Shown here: one piece after another, positions 1 through 8,154 of the stretch
How positions within the stretch are numbered: the first letter of the stretch is position 1
Layout of the letters: each line of letters starts with the position of its first letter
Origin: JBKBRC01 sp046292345
GTDB taxonomy: Bacteria > Bacteroidota > Rhodothermia > Rhodothermales > Rubricoccaceae
Assembly: GCA_046292345.1 (NCBI GenBank)
Contig: JBKBRC010000006.1
Coordinates: 25,130-89,129 of the forward strand
Direction: 5' to 3'
Length of the DNA: 64,000 nt
Translations under genes and position numbers: made by a program
Notes under the pieces: model-generated
Told to the model about the DNA's origin: nothing
Database searches by the model: none
The model's input: only the letters and a program-made list of their open reading frames with translations

Positions 1-2042
1 AGGAGCGAGGCATCGAGCAGCCAGTCCGGGCGTACGAAGCCCTCGCGCAGCAGGAACTGCACCGCCTCGCGCTGGCGCGCCGCCGGAACGGGCGTGAAGA
101 CCGCGCCGTCCTGGTCGGCCGTCTTGTGGTCCATGTGGACGCCCCCCACGACGCGCGTGACGTGCCCGAGGTAGCGGTTCCACTGCCCGACGATCTGGCC
201 GTAGACCTCGTTCATCGTGCTGTAATCCTCGCCCGGCTCGGTCATCCAGGTCTGGAGGTTGGGCACGATGCGCTTGAGGTTGGCCAGCCCGTAGGTGGAG
301 GCCCGCACGGGGTCGTCGCCGAGGTCCTCGGCCTGGCTGCGCGGATCGAACGGGTTGCCGAGCTGGTTGCCGAAGCGCAGGCGCGGGTCCTCGGCGGCGC
401 GGCGCGTCATGGCGAGCAGGATCCGCCGCTCCTCCTCCTCCGACTGCGCGTCCGGGAAGTAGCGGTACCCCCACTCGATGGCCCACTTGTCGTAGAGCCC
501 CACGCGCGGCATGACCTGCGTGACGCCGTCGCCAGGCTGCGCGATGTAGTTGAAGCGCGCGTAGTCCATGATGGAGTACGCCGTGCCGTGCCGCGCGGTG
601 TAGGTCGGCGAGCGGAGGCTGTCTACGGGGACCGCGTTGGAGGCGATGAAGTTGTGCGGCAGGCCGAGCGTGTGCCCGACCTCGTGCGCCGAGACGAACC
701 GGATCAGCTCGCCCATCACGTCCTCGCGGAAGCGTGGCCCGCGCGCGTCGGGGTTGATGGCGGCCGTCTGCACGAAGAACCAGTTGCGCAGCAGGTTCAT
801 CACGTTGTGGTACCACCCGATGTCGGACTCGATGATCTCGCCCGAGCGCGGGTCGGCCACGTGCGGGCCGTAGGCGTTCTCGATGTCCGACGCGAAGTAG
901 CGGATGACGGAGTAGCGCGCATCCTCGGGGCTCCAGTCGGGGTCCTCCTCGGGGCTCGGCGGGTCGAGCGCGCGGATGGCGTTCTTGAAGCCGGCCGCCT
1001 CGAAGGCCACGTTCCAGTCCTCGACGCCCTGCTTGAGGTAGGGCCGCCACTGCATGGGCGTGGCCGGGTCGATGTAGAACGTGATGGGCTTGACCGGCTC
1101 GACGAGCTCGCCGCGGCGGTACGCCTCGACGTCTCTGGGCTCGAGGCGCCAGCGGACGGCGTAGCGGCGCTGCTCGGCGCGCTGCGCGTCGAGCCCGTAG
1201 TCGGTCTGCGTGATGCCGAAGTAGCCCACGCGGGCATCGATGCGGCGCGGGCGCATGGGCTCCCGGGGTAGCAGCAGCAGCGAGTGCGCCATCTCGAGCG
1301 TGATCACGCCCGTGGCGGGGTTCGAGGGCGGCTGCCCCGCCTCGTACGTGAGCACGTTGCGGATCTCGACGTTGATCGGGTAGGCCGAGGCGCGCGTGAG
1401 GTAGGAGCGCGCCGGGTCGAGGCGGCGCACGCGGAACTGCTCGCGCCGGCCGCTCTGCAGGCCGAGGGCCGGCACGTCGGTCGTGAAGAGCTCCGTCAGT
1501 TCGACGACGGCCGAGGCCGAGTCGGGCCCGAAGGCGCGGATAGGCAAGCGCGCCAGGATCGGCTCGAACGAGGACGCCTGTACGGCCTGCGCGATCGGCA
1601 GGCTGTCGGCGGCGACGATGTTGTAGCGCAGCGTGCGCAGCAGCAGGTGGTTGCCCTGCCGCTCGAAACGGACGAGCTGGTTGCCGGAGCTCTCGCCCCC
1701 GTACCCGATGCCCTCGGCCGTGCGCGCGATGCGCGACTTGAGCAGCATGTCGCGGCCGAGGAGCGAGTCGGGCACCTCGGCGAGCAGCTTGGCGCCGTCG
1801 TCCTGGAGGTGGAGCGTGAGCAGGCCGCGCCGCGTGACGGTGCCCGGGGTGATGACGCTCGCGTACGGGCGCGGGCCCTGGTTGGCCTGGGCGCCGCCGC
1901 GAGCGGCCTGCCCGCCGGCCTGAGCGCCGGCCTGGGCAGCCCCGTTGGCCGCCGGCGCGGGGGCGACGGGCGCCGAGGGCCGCGCCCCCGAGCAACCGGC
2001 TACGCCGAGAAGAACGAGGGAGAGGAGTACGAACCTCTGCAT
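1..2042 (-). CDS. DUF5117/DUF5118 zinc metalloprotease lipoprotein (C-terminus cut by window edge)
   Basis: Secreted metzincin-type protease, read on the minus strand from an ATG at 2042; about 680 residues are visible and the frame is still open at base 1. The N-terminus MQRFVLLSLVLLGVAGCSG is a signal peptide with a lipobox (GVAGC), followed by an Ala/Gly/Gln-rich linker. Near residue 453 is the zinc motif HEVGHTLGLPHNF (nucleotides 672-686 for HEVGH), and about 30 residues later SIMDYARFNY, the expected Met-turn. This arrangement is typical of the DUF5117/DUF5118 family of Bacteroidota; substrates are not known from sequence. It is the last visible gene of a minus-strand run that includes the T9SS plug gene. 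Family assignment is firm; physiological role is inferred only. Confidence 0.88.
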   Translation of the reverse strand, partial: MQRFVLLSLVLLGVAGCSGARPSAPVAPAPAANGAAQAGAQAGGQAARGGAQANQGPRPYASVITPGTVTRRGLLTLHLQDDGAKLLAEVPDSLLGRDMLLKSRIARTAEGIGYGGESSGNQLVRFERQGNHLLLRTLRYNIVAADSLPIAQAVQASSFEPILARLPIRAFGPDSASAVVELTELFTTDVPALGLQSGRREQFRVRRLDPARSYLTRASAYPINVEIRNVLTYEAGQPPSNPATGVITLEMAHSLLLLPREPMRPRRIDARVGYFGITQTDYGLDAQRAEQRRYAVRWRLEPRDVEAYRRGELVEPVKPITFYIDPATPMQWRPYLKQGVEDWNVAFEAAGFKNAIRALDPPSPEEDPDWSPEDARYSVIRYFASDIENAYGPHVADPRSGEIIESDIGWYHNVMNLLRNWFFVQTAAINPDARGPRFREDVMGELIRFVSAHEVGHTLGLPHNFIASNAVPVDSLRSPTYTARHGTAYSIMDYARFNYIAQPGDGVTQVMPRVGLYDKWAIEWGYRYFPDAQSEEEERRILLAMTRRAAEDPRLRFGNQLGNPFDPRSQAEDLGDDPVRASTYGLANLKRIVPNLQTWMTEPGEDYSTMNEVYGQIVGQWNRYLGHVTRVVGGVHMDHKTADQDGAVFTPVPAARQREAVQFLLREGFVRPDWLLDASL

Positions 2043-2098
2043 CGGGTCTGAGGGGTGTGGTGGGAGGAAACGGAATCTAGCAGGTCCGGGCCGGTCGC

Positions 2099-3403
2099 CT
2101 AGCGCGCCAGCGCGCTCTGGACGGCCACGAGGCGGTCGGTGCCGCGCTGCGGGTCGGCCAGGAAGACGAGCGCCGTGAAGAGCGCCGGCTGTCCGAGCGC
2201 GACCTGGCGGCGGCGCGGCGGGTCGTCCGGAGCGGCGTAGGCGTATGCGTAGCGGCCCTGCTTGAGGCGCAGCGTAGCCTCGTAGCGGGCCTGCTCGGGC
2301 AGCCATGTCATCTGGCCCTCGGGGCGGAGCTGCCAGTCGGTGAACGGCCCGTGGACGAAGACGGGCCCGGGCGAGGGGCGCCCGTCCGGCGGGGCGTAGC
2401 GGAACGTGACATCGGCATACTCGGCGTCGGTGTCGCCCTGGCCGCCGTCGGCGAACGCGGAGCGGATGCGCGCGCGGCCCGAGAGGTCGTCGTCCCGGAG
2501 GTCGCGCGCGAAAAGCCCCGCGTCGACGCGCAGGCGGACGGCCGGCGGGCGCGCCGCCAGGTCGGCCTCGTCCACGTCCGGCCCGACCGAGAGGCGGCCG
2601 AGGTCGAACGTGAACAGGGGCGGCGCCGGCGCGAACGCCTCGCTGCGCGGCAGCAGGAACTGGTAGAGCGCGAGCCCGACGAGCCCCGGCTCGGGCGCGC
2701 AGCGCAGACGGTCCAGGCGGCCGTTGCGGGCGAAGCACGCCGTGTACTGGAACGCCTCGAAGCCGGCCAGGCGCGCGCCCGGCCGCACGCGCGCCGCCGG
2801 CTGGATCGTCACGCCGGCGCCGCCGGCCAGCGCCGTCCCGAAGAACAGCTCGGCCTCGGCCGACTGCTCGCTCACCCAGAACGGGATCTCGAAGAGCGCC
2901 TCGGTCTCGCCGGGCTCGGTCACGCGCAGGCGGTAGGCGCCGCTGAGCCGGAAGCCGATGGTGGCGTTGGGGAAAGTGTAGCGGTAGTGGACGTACGAGA
3001 CGGCCGTGTTGCCCGAGACGCGGTAGCCAAGCAGGTCGTCGCGGTCGAAGCTGGTCAGGAACTCGGTCGGCAGCAGGTCCGGGCGGCCCTGCCGGTCCGT
3101 GTGCACGAACTCGACCGAGAGCGGCCGGCCGGTGCCGGCCTCGAGCAGGTCGAAGGCGAGCGTGAGCGTCTCGCCGGGCGCAAGCGTCAGGATGGGCAGC
3201 GACGCCTCGTCGCCGGTGCGGTAGAGCTGCACGGTGCGCACGCGCGCGTCGCGGGCGGCCGTCTCGGCGCCGGGCGCGCGTTCCCCGAGCGCGTCGAGCC
3301 GCGCCGCTTCCTCGGGCGTCAGGCAGCCCCCGGCCGTGCTTCCGATCAGGAGGCCCGCAACGAGGCAGGCGAGAAAGCGGACGGCGGAGCGCGGGCGCGG
3401 CAT
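2099..3403 (-). CDS. Type IX secretion system plug-like protein (DUF5103 family)
   Basis: Predicted 434-residue outer-membrane-associated lipoprotein resembling the DUF5103 family, now described as the T9SS plug that closes the SprA translocon channel from the periplasm. The start at 3403 gives MPRPRSAVRFLACLVAGLLI, then GGC as lipobox; an upstream in-frame ATG at 3460 would bury this signal peptide and is less likely. The visible family pattern is a beta-rich N-terminal domain with YRTGDEASLPIL, LPTEFLTSFDRDDLLGY and a YVHYRYTFPN segment, followed by a C-terminal domain with VFVHGPFTDW. It lies between a membrane peptidase-like gene and a secreted protease. Assignment is by pattern recognition and other T9SS parts are not in the window. 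Confidence 0.72.
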   Translation of the reverse strand: MPRPRSAVRFLACLVAGLLIGSTAGGCLTPEEAARLDALGERAPGAETAARDARVRTVQLYRTGDEASLPILTLAPGETLTLAFDLLEAGTGRPLSVEFVHTDRQGRPDLLPTEFLTSFDRDDLLGYRVSGNTAVSYVHYRYTFPNATIGFRLSGAYRLRVTEPGETEALFEIPFWVSEQSAEAELFFGTALAGGAGVTIQPAARVRPGARLAGFEAFQYTACFARNGRLDRLRCAPEPGLVGLALYQFLLPRSEAFAPAPPLFTFDLGRLSVGPDVDEADLAARPPAVRLRVDAGLFARDLRDDDLSGRARIRSAFADGGQGDTDAEYADVTFRYAPPDGRPSPGPVFVHGPFTDWQLRPEGQMTWLPEQARYEATLRLKQGRYAYAYAAPDDPPRRRQVALGQPALFTALVFLADPQRGTDRLVAVQSALAR

Positions 3404-3505
3404 GGCGGGGGCAGAACTCGGGGCCAAGATAGGCTCCGAGCCTCCCGCCGTGAGGGCCAATTACCGTCCCACCGACCCCAGGGAGCCTGCGCGGGGCGCG
3501 CCTCT

Positions 3506-5749
3506 TCATTCCCCTGGAGGGTTGGCGGCCGCACGCCATGCGATCCGCGTCCGCAGGTCGCGCACGACCTCGGCCGGCCCCTCGGCGCCGACCGCACGGT
3601 AGGCCGCCTCGGCCTGCGCCGCGAGCCGCTCGGCCTCGCGCAGGCGACCGGCGCGGTAGGCCATGCCTGCCGCCTGCGCCGTGAGGAAGCGCGCCACGCC
3701 CGCGCGCTCGCCCGCCGCAACGCGCCGCGTGGCCGCCCCCCGGTACCGCGCGAGGCGCCCGAAGGCCTGCTCGAACGCCCCGGCCTCGGCCTCGAGGAGC
3801 GCCGCGAGGACCTGCGCCGCAGGGTCCGGCCAGACGCCCAGGCGCGCGGCCCGGCTCTGCAGCGCCGCCGAGTCGGACGGGACGGCCAGCAGAGGCCGCA
3901 GCGCCTCCGGGCCGAGTGCCGCGCGCAGCGCCAGGCGCGCCCGCGCGGCAGACGCGTAAGGCGGCAGCGCGCCGAGTGCGGCGGCGTAGGCGCTGTCGGC
4001 CGAAGGGGTGCCGGCCAGACGGCGGGCATCGCCGAGAGCCTGCCAGCGCGCGGGCGAAGCCGGGAAGGCCTCGGGTTTCAGGTCCGCCGCGACGGCAGCC
4101 GGCGGGCGGGCGCCCTCGGCCAGGTCGAGCGCCGCCAGGCCGAGCAGGGCCGGCTCGTGGCCCGGCGCGCGTGCGCGGGCGGCCGCGAACGCCGCGCGGG
4201 CGGCCGCGGCGTCGCCCGCGCGTACGGCCGCCTGCCCGGCGCGCGTGAGGCGGACGTGCCGCGGGACGTGGTGCGGGCAGCGCACCTCGAACAGCGACGG
4301 CGCGCCGAAGCGCCACGCCGCGACGGCCGCGGCCTCGGCCGTGACGGGGACGGTGCGCACGTGTGCGGCCCACTCCTCGGCGAGCGCCTCGAGCGAGCGC
4401 CCGTAGGGCGAGAACGACCCCGTACGGTAGGCCGCGCGCAGCGGCTCCGGCCCGTAGCGGTCGAGCAGCCAGCGCACGAACGCGCCGGCGGTGGTGTAGC
4501 TGACGCCGGCCCGCCCGGACCAGAAGCCCAGCGGCTGCATCGTGCGCGCGAGCGCGGCCGAGAGGTCTTCCGAGACGCCCCCCGACGCGTCCGCGTCCAG
4601 GCGCAGCGCGGCGGCGACCTGCTGCTCGGGCGCGGGGAGCCCGTCGGGCGGTTCGAGCGCCACCGCCAGGCCCTCGACGAGCCCGATGGCCCACGTCGCG
4701 CCCGTGACCGGATGCCCGAACGACTGGCTGAACGCGTGCGCGAGCTCGTGCCCGAACGAGGCGTCGAAGGCGGCGTCGAGCAGGTGCATCTGCGCGGGGC
4801 GCCGCCAGACCGGCGCCACGCTCGTCTCGCGCGCGCCCACGAGCCGCCCGCGCGCGTCGGGGTCGGGGTAGAGGAACGTCAGGAACGGTCCCGGCGGGGC
4901 GGTGCCGAGATCGGCCGCGAGGCGCGCGTAGCGGAAATGGTGCTCCTCGACAACCTGCGCGAGGCGGGTGGCGGACGTGCGCGCGGGATCGTAGTGGATC
5001 ACGAACGGACCGCTGCGGACGGTCGCGCCGAGCGCGCGCGCCAGGCTTGCCTCGGACTGGTTGAGGCCGAGCGGCACGCGAAGCGCATACGCCAGCGCGA
5101 GCAGCACGCCTACGAGAGACAGGGCCAGCCAGATCGGACGGCGGCGCGCCGGCGGGCGGCGCAGGGCCGTCCCGAGCAGGACCAGCCCGAGCGTCCACAG
5201 CACCGTCAGCGCGCGGAAGACGAACAGGCCGGGTCGGATGGCCAGCTCCTCGTCGTAGATCGGCCCGAGGACGCCGCCGAAGACGTGGTTGTAGGTGAAA
5301 AACTGCGGGTGCAGCAGCAGGTCGAACGCGACCCCGCTGAGCCCTACCAGCACCCCCCCGGCCACGAGCAGCGCGCCCGCGAAACGCCCGCCTCGGGCCG
5401 CGAGCGCCCACGCCGCCGCGACTCCCAGCGGCGCGCTCGGCACGGCGAGCACGCCGAAGAGCAGCAGACCGAGCGCGTAGCCGCAGTTGGGGCGCCACAG
5501 GAGCGAGAGCGTCAGCAGGGCAAGTGGGACGCCAAGCAGCGCCACGTGTCGCTGCGTCACGCGTCCGAGCGGCTCACCCCGCCGGAACGCTCCCACTCCG
5601 GACAGTCCGGCCACGAAGAACGCCGCCCCCCCTACGACCGCCGACGACTCGGCGTGCAGCACGCCGAAGACGGGCACAGGCCAGAGCGCGGCGCAAACGG
5701 CCGCGTAGGCCGCCGCCGGCCCCCACAGCGCGCGGCGGGGCGGCGTCAC
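3506..5749 (-). CDS. Integral membrane protein with peptidase-MA-like (HELAH) domain and TPR-like C-terminus
   Basis: A 747-residue protein. Residues 1-230 hold about six to seven hydrophobic segments. The central part carries HELAH and, about 20 residues on, GLVEGLAVALE, the HExxH...E arrangement of gluzincin 'peptidase MA-like' domains, preceded by FVIHYDPARTS and FLYPDPDA, as in that family. The last 250 residues are Ala/Arg-rich helical repeats resembling TPRs. Likely a membrane-anchored metallopeptidase with its catalytic domain outside the cytoplasm; the substrate is unknown. It starts 60 bp after the tandem-stop array of the DUF3078 gene and ends about 100 bp before the plug gene, so all are probably one transcription unit. 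Confidence 0.7.
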   Translation of the reverse strand: MTPPRRALWGPAAAYAAVCAALWPVPVFGVLHAESSAVVGGAAFFVAGLSGVGAFRRGEPLGRVTQRHVALLGVPLALLTLSLLWRPNCGYALGLLLFGVLAVPSAPLGVAAAWALAARGGRFAGALLVAGGVLVGLSGVAFDLLLHPQFFTYNHVFGGVLGPIYDEELAIRPGLFVFRALTVLWTLGLVLLGTALRRPPARRRPIWLALSLVGVLLALAYALRVPLGLNQSEASLARALGATVRSGPFVIHYDPARTSATRLAQVVEEHHFRYARLAADLGTAPPGPFLTFLYPDPDARGRLVGARETSVAPVWRRPAQMHLLDAAFDASFGHELAHAFSQSFGHPVTGATWAIGLVEGLAVALEPPDGLPAPEQQVAAALRLDADASGGVSEDLSAALARTMQPLGFWSGRAGVSYTTAGAFVRWLLDRYGPEPLRAAYRTGSFSPYGRSLEALAEEWAAHVRTVPVTAEAAAVAAWRFGAPSLFEVRCPHHVPRHVRLTRAGQAAVRAGDAAAARAAFAAARARAPGHEPALLGLAALDLAEGARPPAAVAADLKPEAFPASPARWQALGDARRLAGTPSADSAYAAALGALPPYASAARARLALRAALGPEALRPLLAVPSDSAALQSRAARLGVWPDPAAQVLAALLEAEAGAFEQAFGRLARYRGAATRRVAAGERAGVARFLTAQAAGMAYRAGRLREAERLAAQAEAAYRAVGAEGPAEVVRDLRTRIAWRAAANPPGE

Positions 5750-5808
5750 CGCAGGACCCGGCCAGGCCGCACGGAACGCCCCGGAGCCGCGCCGCGCACC
5801 GCCGCGCC

Positions 5809-5925
5809 GCTCATAGCAGCCCCGCTCATAGCAGCCCCGCTCATAGCAGCCCCGCTCATAGCAGCCCCGCTCATAGCAGCCCCGCTCATAGCAGCCCCGC
5901 TCATAGCAGCCCCGCTCATAGCAGC
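5809..5925 (-). repeat. 15-bp tandem array, 8 copies, each carrying an in-frame stop codon
   Basis: Plus-strand unit gctcatagcagcccc occurs seven times in full and once as a 12-bp partial, without mismatch. On the minus strand it follows the DUF3078 reading frame as Leu-Leu-stop-Ala-Gly, so eight TGA codons lie 15 nt apart in the same frame (first at 5918-5916, last at 5813). The array ends 60 bp before the next gene's start. Confidence 0.97.
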
Positions 5926-6806
5926 GTCATCGTCAGCCCGACCGAGAGCACCTCGCGCAGCTGGACGCGCGCGCTCACGTCGCGGTCGTAGAGCGCGACC
6001 GTGTCCAGGTTCACCGAGAGCAGACCGTTGACCCGGAGCGCGAGCGTGTTCTCCCAGACGAGGTCTGGGGCGGCCTGCGCCACCTGCGTGAACGCCTGAA
6101 ACGCGGCCAGCCGCGAGCGCAGGCGTACGCCCTGCGCGATCCGCCGGTCGAGCGCCGCCTCGGCGTCGAGCCCCGCCTCGAGGCGGACGAGTTGGCCGGG
6201 CGCGTTGCCGTGCACCGGCCGCAGGCGCTCGACCGCGACGACGGTCTGCTTGAGGCCGACTCCCGCGCGCCCCACGAAGTCCCCGCCCGGACGCACCGTC
6301 GCCCCCACGGACTGCGTCAGCACGGCCGGGGCGGCGAAGCTCGAGACCCGCAGCCGCTCCCCCGGCACGACGGGCAGCGTCGGGTAGGCTGCCGGCGAGG
6401 GGTTGTAGTCGAAGCCGGGCGCGAACTGCGACTGCGCCGTGACGCGCACCGAGGGCCGCAGCGCACGGCCGGTCTCGTGCTCGAGCGCGAAGCCGTAGCG
6501 GAAGCGGTCGTCGGCTTTGCGGAACGCGAGCGTGTCCTGCTGCAGCAGCCCAAACGAGGCGCGGAACTCGTGAGCCTGCCGCAGCCTCCCGTTGACACGC
6601 GCGAAGTCTGCCTCGCCGGCGAGCGCGACGGCCAGCGCGCTCGCGCCACCTTCCTGCCAGTTGGCAAACGCGGTCTGGCTGCCCGAGAGTCGTACGATGG
6701 CGCGGCTGAACCAGCCGTCGTCGGTTCCGAGCGTGTCGCCGGGGAGGCGCTGGGCGCTGGCCGAGGCCGCGCAGCCGAGCGCGGCGAGCACAAGGAGGAC
6801 GCGCAT
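5916..6806 (-). CDS. DUF3078 domain-containing protein
   Basis: A 296-residue exported protein. The start at 6806 gives MRVLLVLAALGCAASASAQ, a clear Sec signal peptide with an ASA-Q cleavage site; the in-frame ATG at 6899 would add a 31-residue unstructured leader and also overlap the terminator at 6859-6890. The mature part is beta-rich (GSQTAFANWQEGG, FRKADDRFRYGFALE) and ends in TMTLL, with alternating hydrophobic residues as in an outer-membrane or periplasmic beta-barrel. It matches the Bacteroidota DUF3078 family, whose function is not established. Its stop codon is the first of eight in-frame stops created by a 15-bp tandem array. Confidence 0.75.
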   Translation of the reverse strand: MRVLLVLAALGCAASASAQRLPGDTLGTDDGWFSRAIVRLSGSQTAFANWQEGGASALAVALAGEADFARVNGRLRQAHEFRASFGLLQQDTLAFRKADDRFRYGFALEHETGRALRPSVRVTAQSQFAPGFDYNPSPAAYPTLPVVPGERLRVSSFAAPAVLTQSVGATVRPGGDFVGRAGVGLKQTVVAVERLRPVHGNAPGQLVRLEAGLDAEAALDRRIAQGVRLRSRLAAFQAFTQVAQAAPDLVWENTLALRVNGLLSVNLDTVALYDRDVSARVQLREVLSVGLTMTLL

Positions 6807-6858
6807 GAGGCGAGGAAACGGTCGTGAAGGGGAGGGTGACGGGGCGAAGGGGGGCGGC

Positions 6859-6890
6859 AAAAAGAAAGGGCCGTGCGACACGCACGGCCC
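6859..6890 (-). terminator. Intrinsic terminator of the H1-like gene
   Basis: A perfect 10-bp stem (gggccgtgcg 6868-6877 / cgcacggccc 6881-6890) with a 3-nt loop. On the minus strand it is followed by a T-rich tract (complement of 6859-6867, aaaaagaaa). It sits 42 bp past the stop of the H1-like gene and just upstream of the DUF3078 start. Confidence 0.88.
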
Positions 6891-6932
6891 CGACCGCAAG
6901 CGGCCACCGGGCGGCCGAGACCACCCGTGCGG

Positions 6933-7112
6933 TCACTCGGCGTTCTTGCGGTCCTGTACGTCCTGGCGGATCTCCTGCGCGAGCGCCTTCAGGTCCTGCA
7001 TGCCCTTGCGGATGCGAGTACCGGCCGCCTTGTTGTTCTTCTCGTAGAACTTCTTGAAGTCGTCCTCCAGGCTGGCCACGTGCTGCTGGAGCTTGCTGTA
7101 GTGTTCGGACAT
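6933..7112 (-). CDS. Histone H1-like (Hc1-type) small basic protein
   Basis: A 59-residue protein, too short for most ORF screens: MSEHYSKLQQHV..., then a lysine-rich stretch FKKFYEKNNKAAGTR and a helical C-terminus (LKALAQEIRQDVQDRKNAE). It matches the short H1/Hc1-like nucleoid proteins common in Bacteroidota, which are thought to bind DNA non-specifically. It has its own promoter (7176-7204) and a strong terminator (6859-6890), so it is probably a short, highly expressed monocistronic message. The family call rests on the YEK.NKAAGTR.RK.MQ(D/E)LK pattern. Confidence 0.8.
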   Translation of the reverse strand: MSEHYSKLQQHVASLEDDFKKFYEKNNKAAGTRIRKGMQDLKALAQEIRQDVQDRKNAE

Positions 7113-7175
7113 CGGGATGAGGCGATGGGAGTGAGTGGGAGGCGCGACCGTCAGGCGGGCCGCTGTGCGGAGATC

Positions 7176-7204
7176 AACTTACCGTGCGGGCGTGCGCCGG
7201 TCAA
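7176..7204 (-). promoter_or_regulatory. Promoter of the H1-like gene
   Basis: Minus strand: TTGACC (7204-7199), 17-nt spacer, TAAGTT (7181-7176, followed by G). Predicted transcription start near 7169, about 57 nt before the start codon. TAAGTTG also resembles the Bacteroidota -7 element TAnnTTTG. Confidence 0.65.
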
Positions 7205-7250
7205 GAAATTCGCCCCCTGGAGGCTGAAATGGGCGGATCGGGAGGGCGAA

Positions 7251-7961
7251 TCACGAGGCCGCCTCGGAGGCGGTGGCCGGCCGCTCGGAGACCGCTATCC
7301 CGGGCGGCTGGGCCTCGGGGCCGGCCAGGCTGCCCGGCGGCGCCAGCCGCAGCGGGAGCCCCGAAGCGGCGAGGCGGGCGAAACCCTCCGGGTCTCCGGC
7401 GAGCGCAGCGGCCTCGGCCGGCGCGGCCCGCTCGGGGAGGCGCCCCGTCGCTGAGCGGGCGAGCGCGACGAGCGTCCCGCCGGTCGCACGGGCGAGCGCG
7501 GCGGCGGCGGCGGCGGGGTCCACTTCGCGCAGCGGCGCCGTCACCTCGCCGCGCACGAGCGCCAGCACCGCCGGCACGGCGCCCTGCCGCGCGAGCGCGG
7601 CCACCCAGGCGGCCCCGGGCGCCTCGAGCGCCCCATCAGCAGTGGCGCGCAGCAGCCCCCTGTCGGCGCCGGTCACGCGCAGCGCCGAGACGCCGGCCTC
7701 GTTGAGCGCGTGCACGAGGCGCCGCGAGAGCTCGCGCCCGGCCCGGGCGACCGTCTCGGCGTCGTCTGCGTGCGCCAGGCGGAGCACGCCGCCCTCGCGG
7801 GCCGGCTCGCGACCAGACCCCTCGAGCGCCAGTTCGGCCGCCTCGCCCGTCCCGTGCACGAGTACGAGCGGATGGGCGCACGCCTTTGCGATACGCGCGA
7901 AGCGGTCTATGAAGAGCGGGTCGCCGAGGTGGTAGGCGTCGAGGTAGACGATGAGGAGCAT
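7251..7961 (-). CDS. Amino-acid-kinase-like protein (acetylglutamate kinase-like, degenerate)
   Basis: A 236-residue protein starting MLLIVYLDAYHLGDPLFIDRF; a longer upstream reading to 8288 would overlap dnaE and is rejected. Segments reminiscent of the amino acid kinase fold are LVLVHGTGEAAE (usual place of a GGG phosphate loop), a central ALNEAGVSALRVTGADRGLLRA, and EVDPAAAAAALARATGGTLVAL, which resembles the acetylglutamate kinase 'D-ADxAAxxxAxxLxAxxLLxLT' segment. The canonical N-terminal Lys-Gly-Gly and the glycine triad are not obvious, so activity is doubtful. It is divergent from dnaE. It could be a regulatory paralogue or a separate unknown family. Confidence 0.45.
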   Translation of the reverse strand: MLLIVYLDAYHLGDPLFIDRFARIAKACAHPLVLVHGTGEAAELALEGSGREPAREGGVLRLAHADDAETVARAGRELSRRLVHALNEAGVSALRVTGADRGLLRATADGALEAPGAAWVAALARQGAVPAVLALVRGEVTAPLREVDPAAAAAALARATGGTLVALARSATGRLPERAAPAEAAALAGDPEGFARLAASGLPLRLAPPGSLAGPEAQPPGIAVSERPATASEAAS

Positions 7962-8154
7962 GGGCGGAAGCGGCTGAGACGCGGGTGCCGGCGGGCAGGG
8001 GTACCGATGCGCGGCGGCGGGGTTGCACGCCATTCCTGGCGTCCTTCGCAGGCCCCGGGGAACATCCGCATTCCCCGGGAAGATGTCCACAACGCTTGCC
8101 CCCGGACCGGGCGTCCGGGTTTCTTGGCCGGCCTCTCGCCTGCGCCTGGCCCCG

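Noticed and set aside
5809..5925. CRISPR array
   Set aside because: Here and at the other arrays the units are head-to-tail without unique spacers, and no cas genes are present.
2351..6031. Very long open frame on the plus strand (over 1200 codons) opposite the plug and membrane-peptidase genes
   Set aside because: Composition is Arg/Gly/Ala noise without domains; the minus-strand frames show signal peptides and family motifs. Long antisense frames are expected at this G+C content.
5746..6936. Open frame with repeated AMSG peptides through the 15-bp array
   Set aside because: Overlaps the DUF3078 gene in another frame; the peptide repeat is the array read in the wrong frame.
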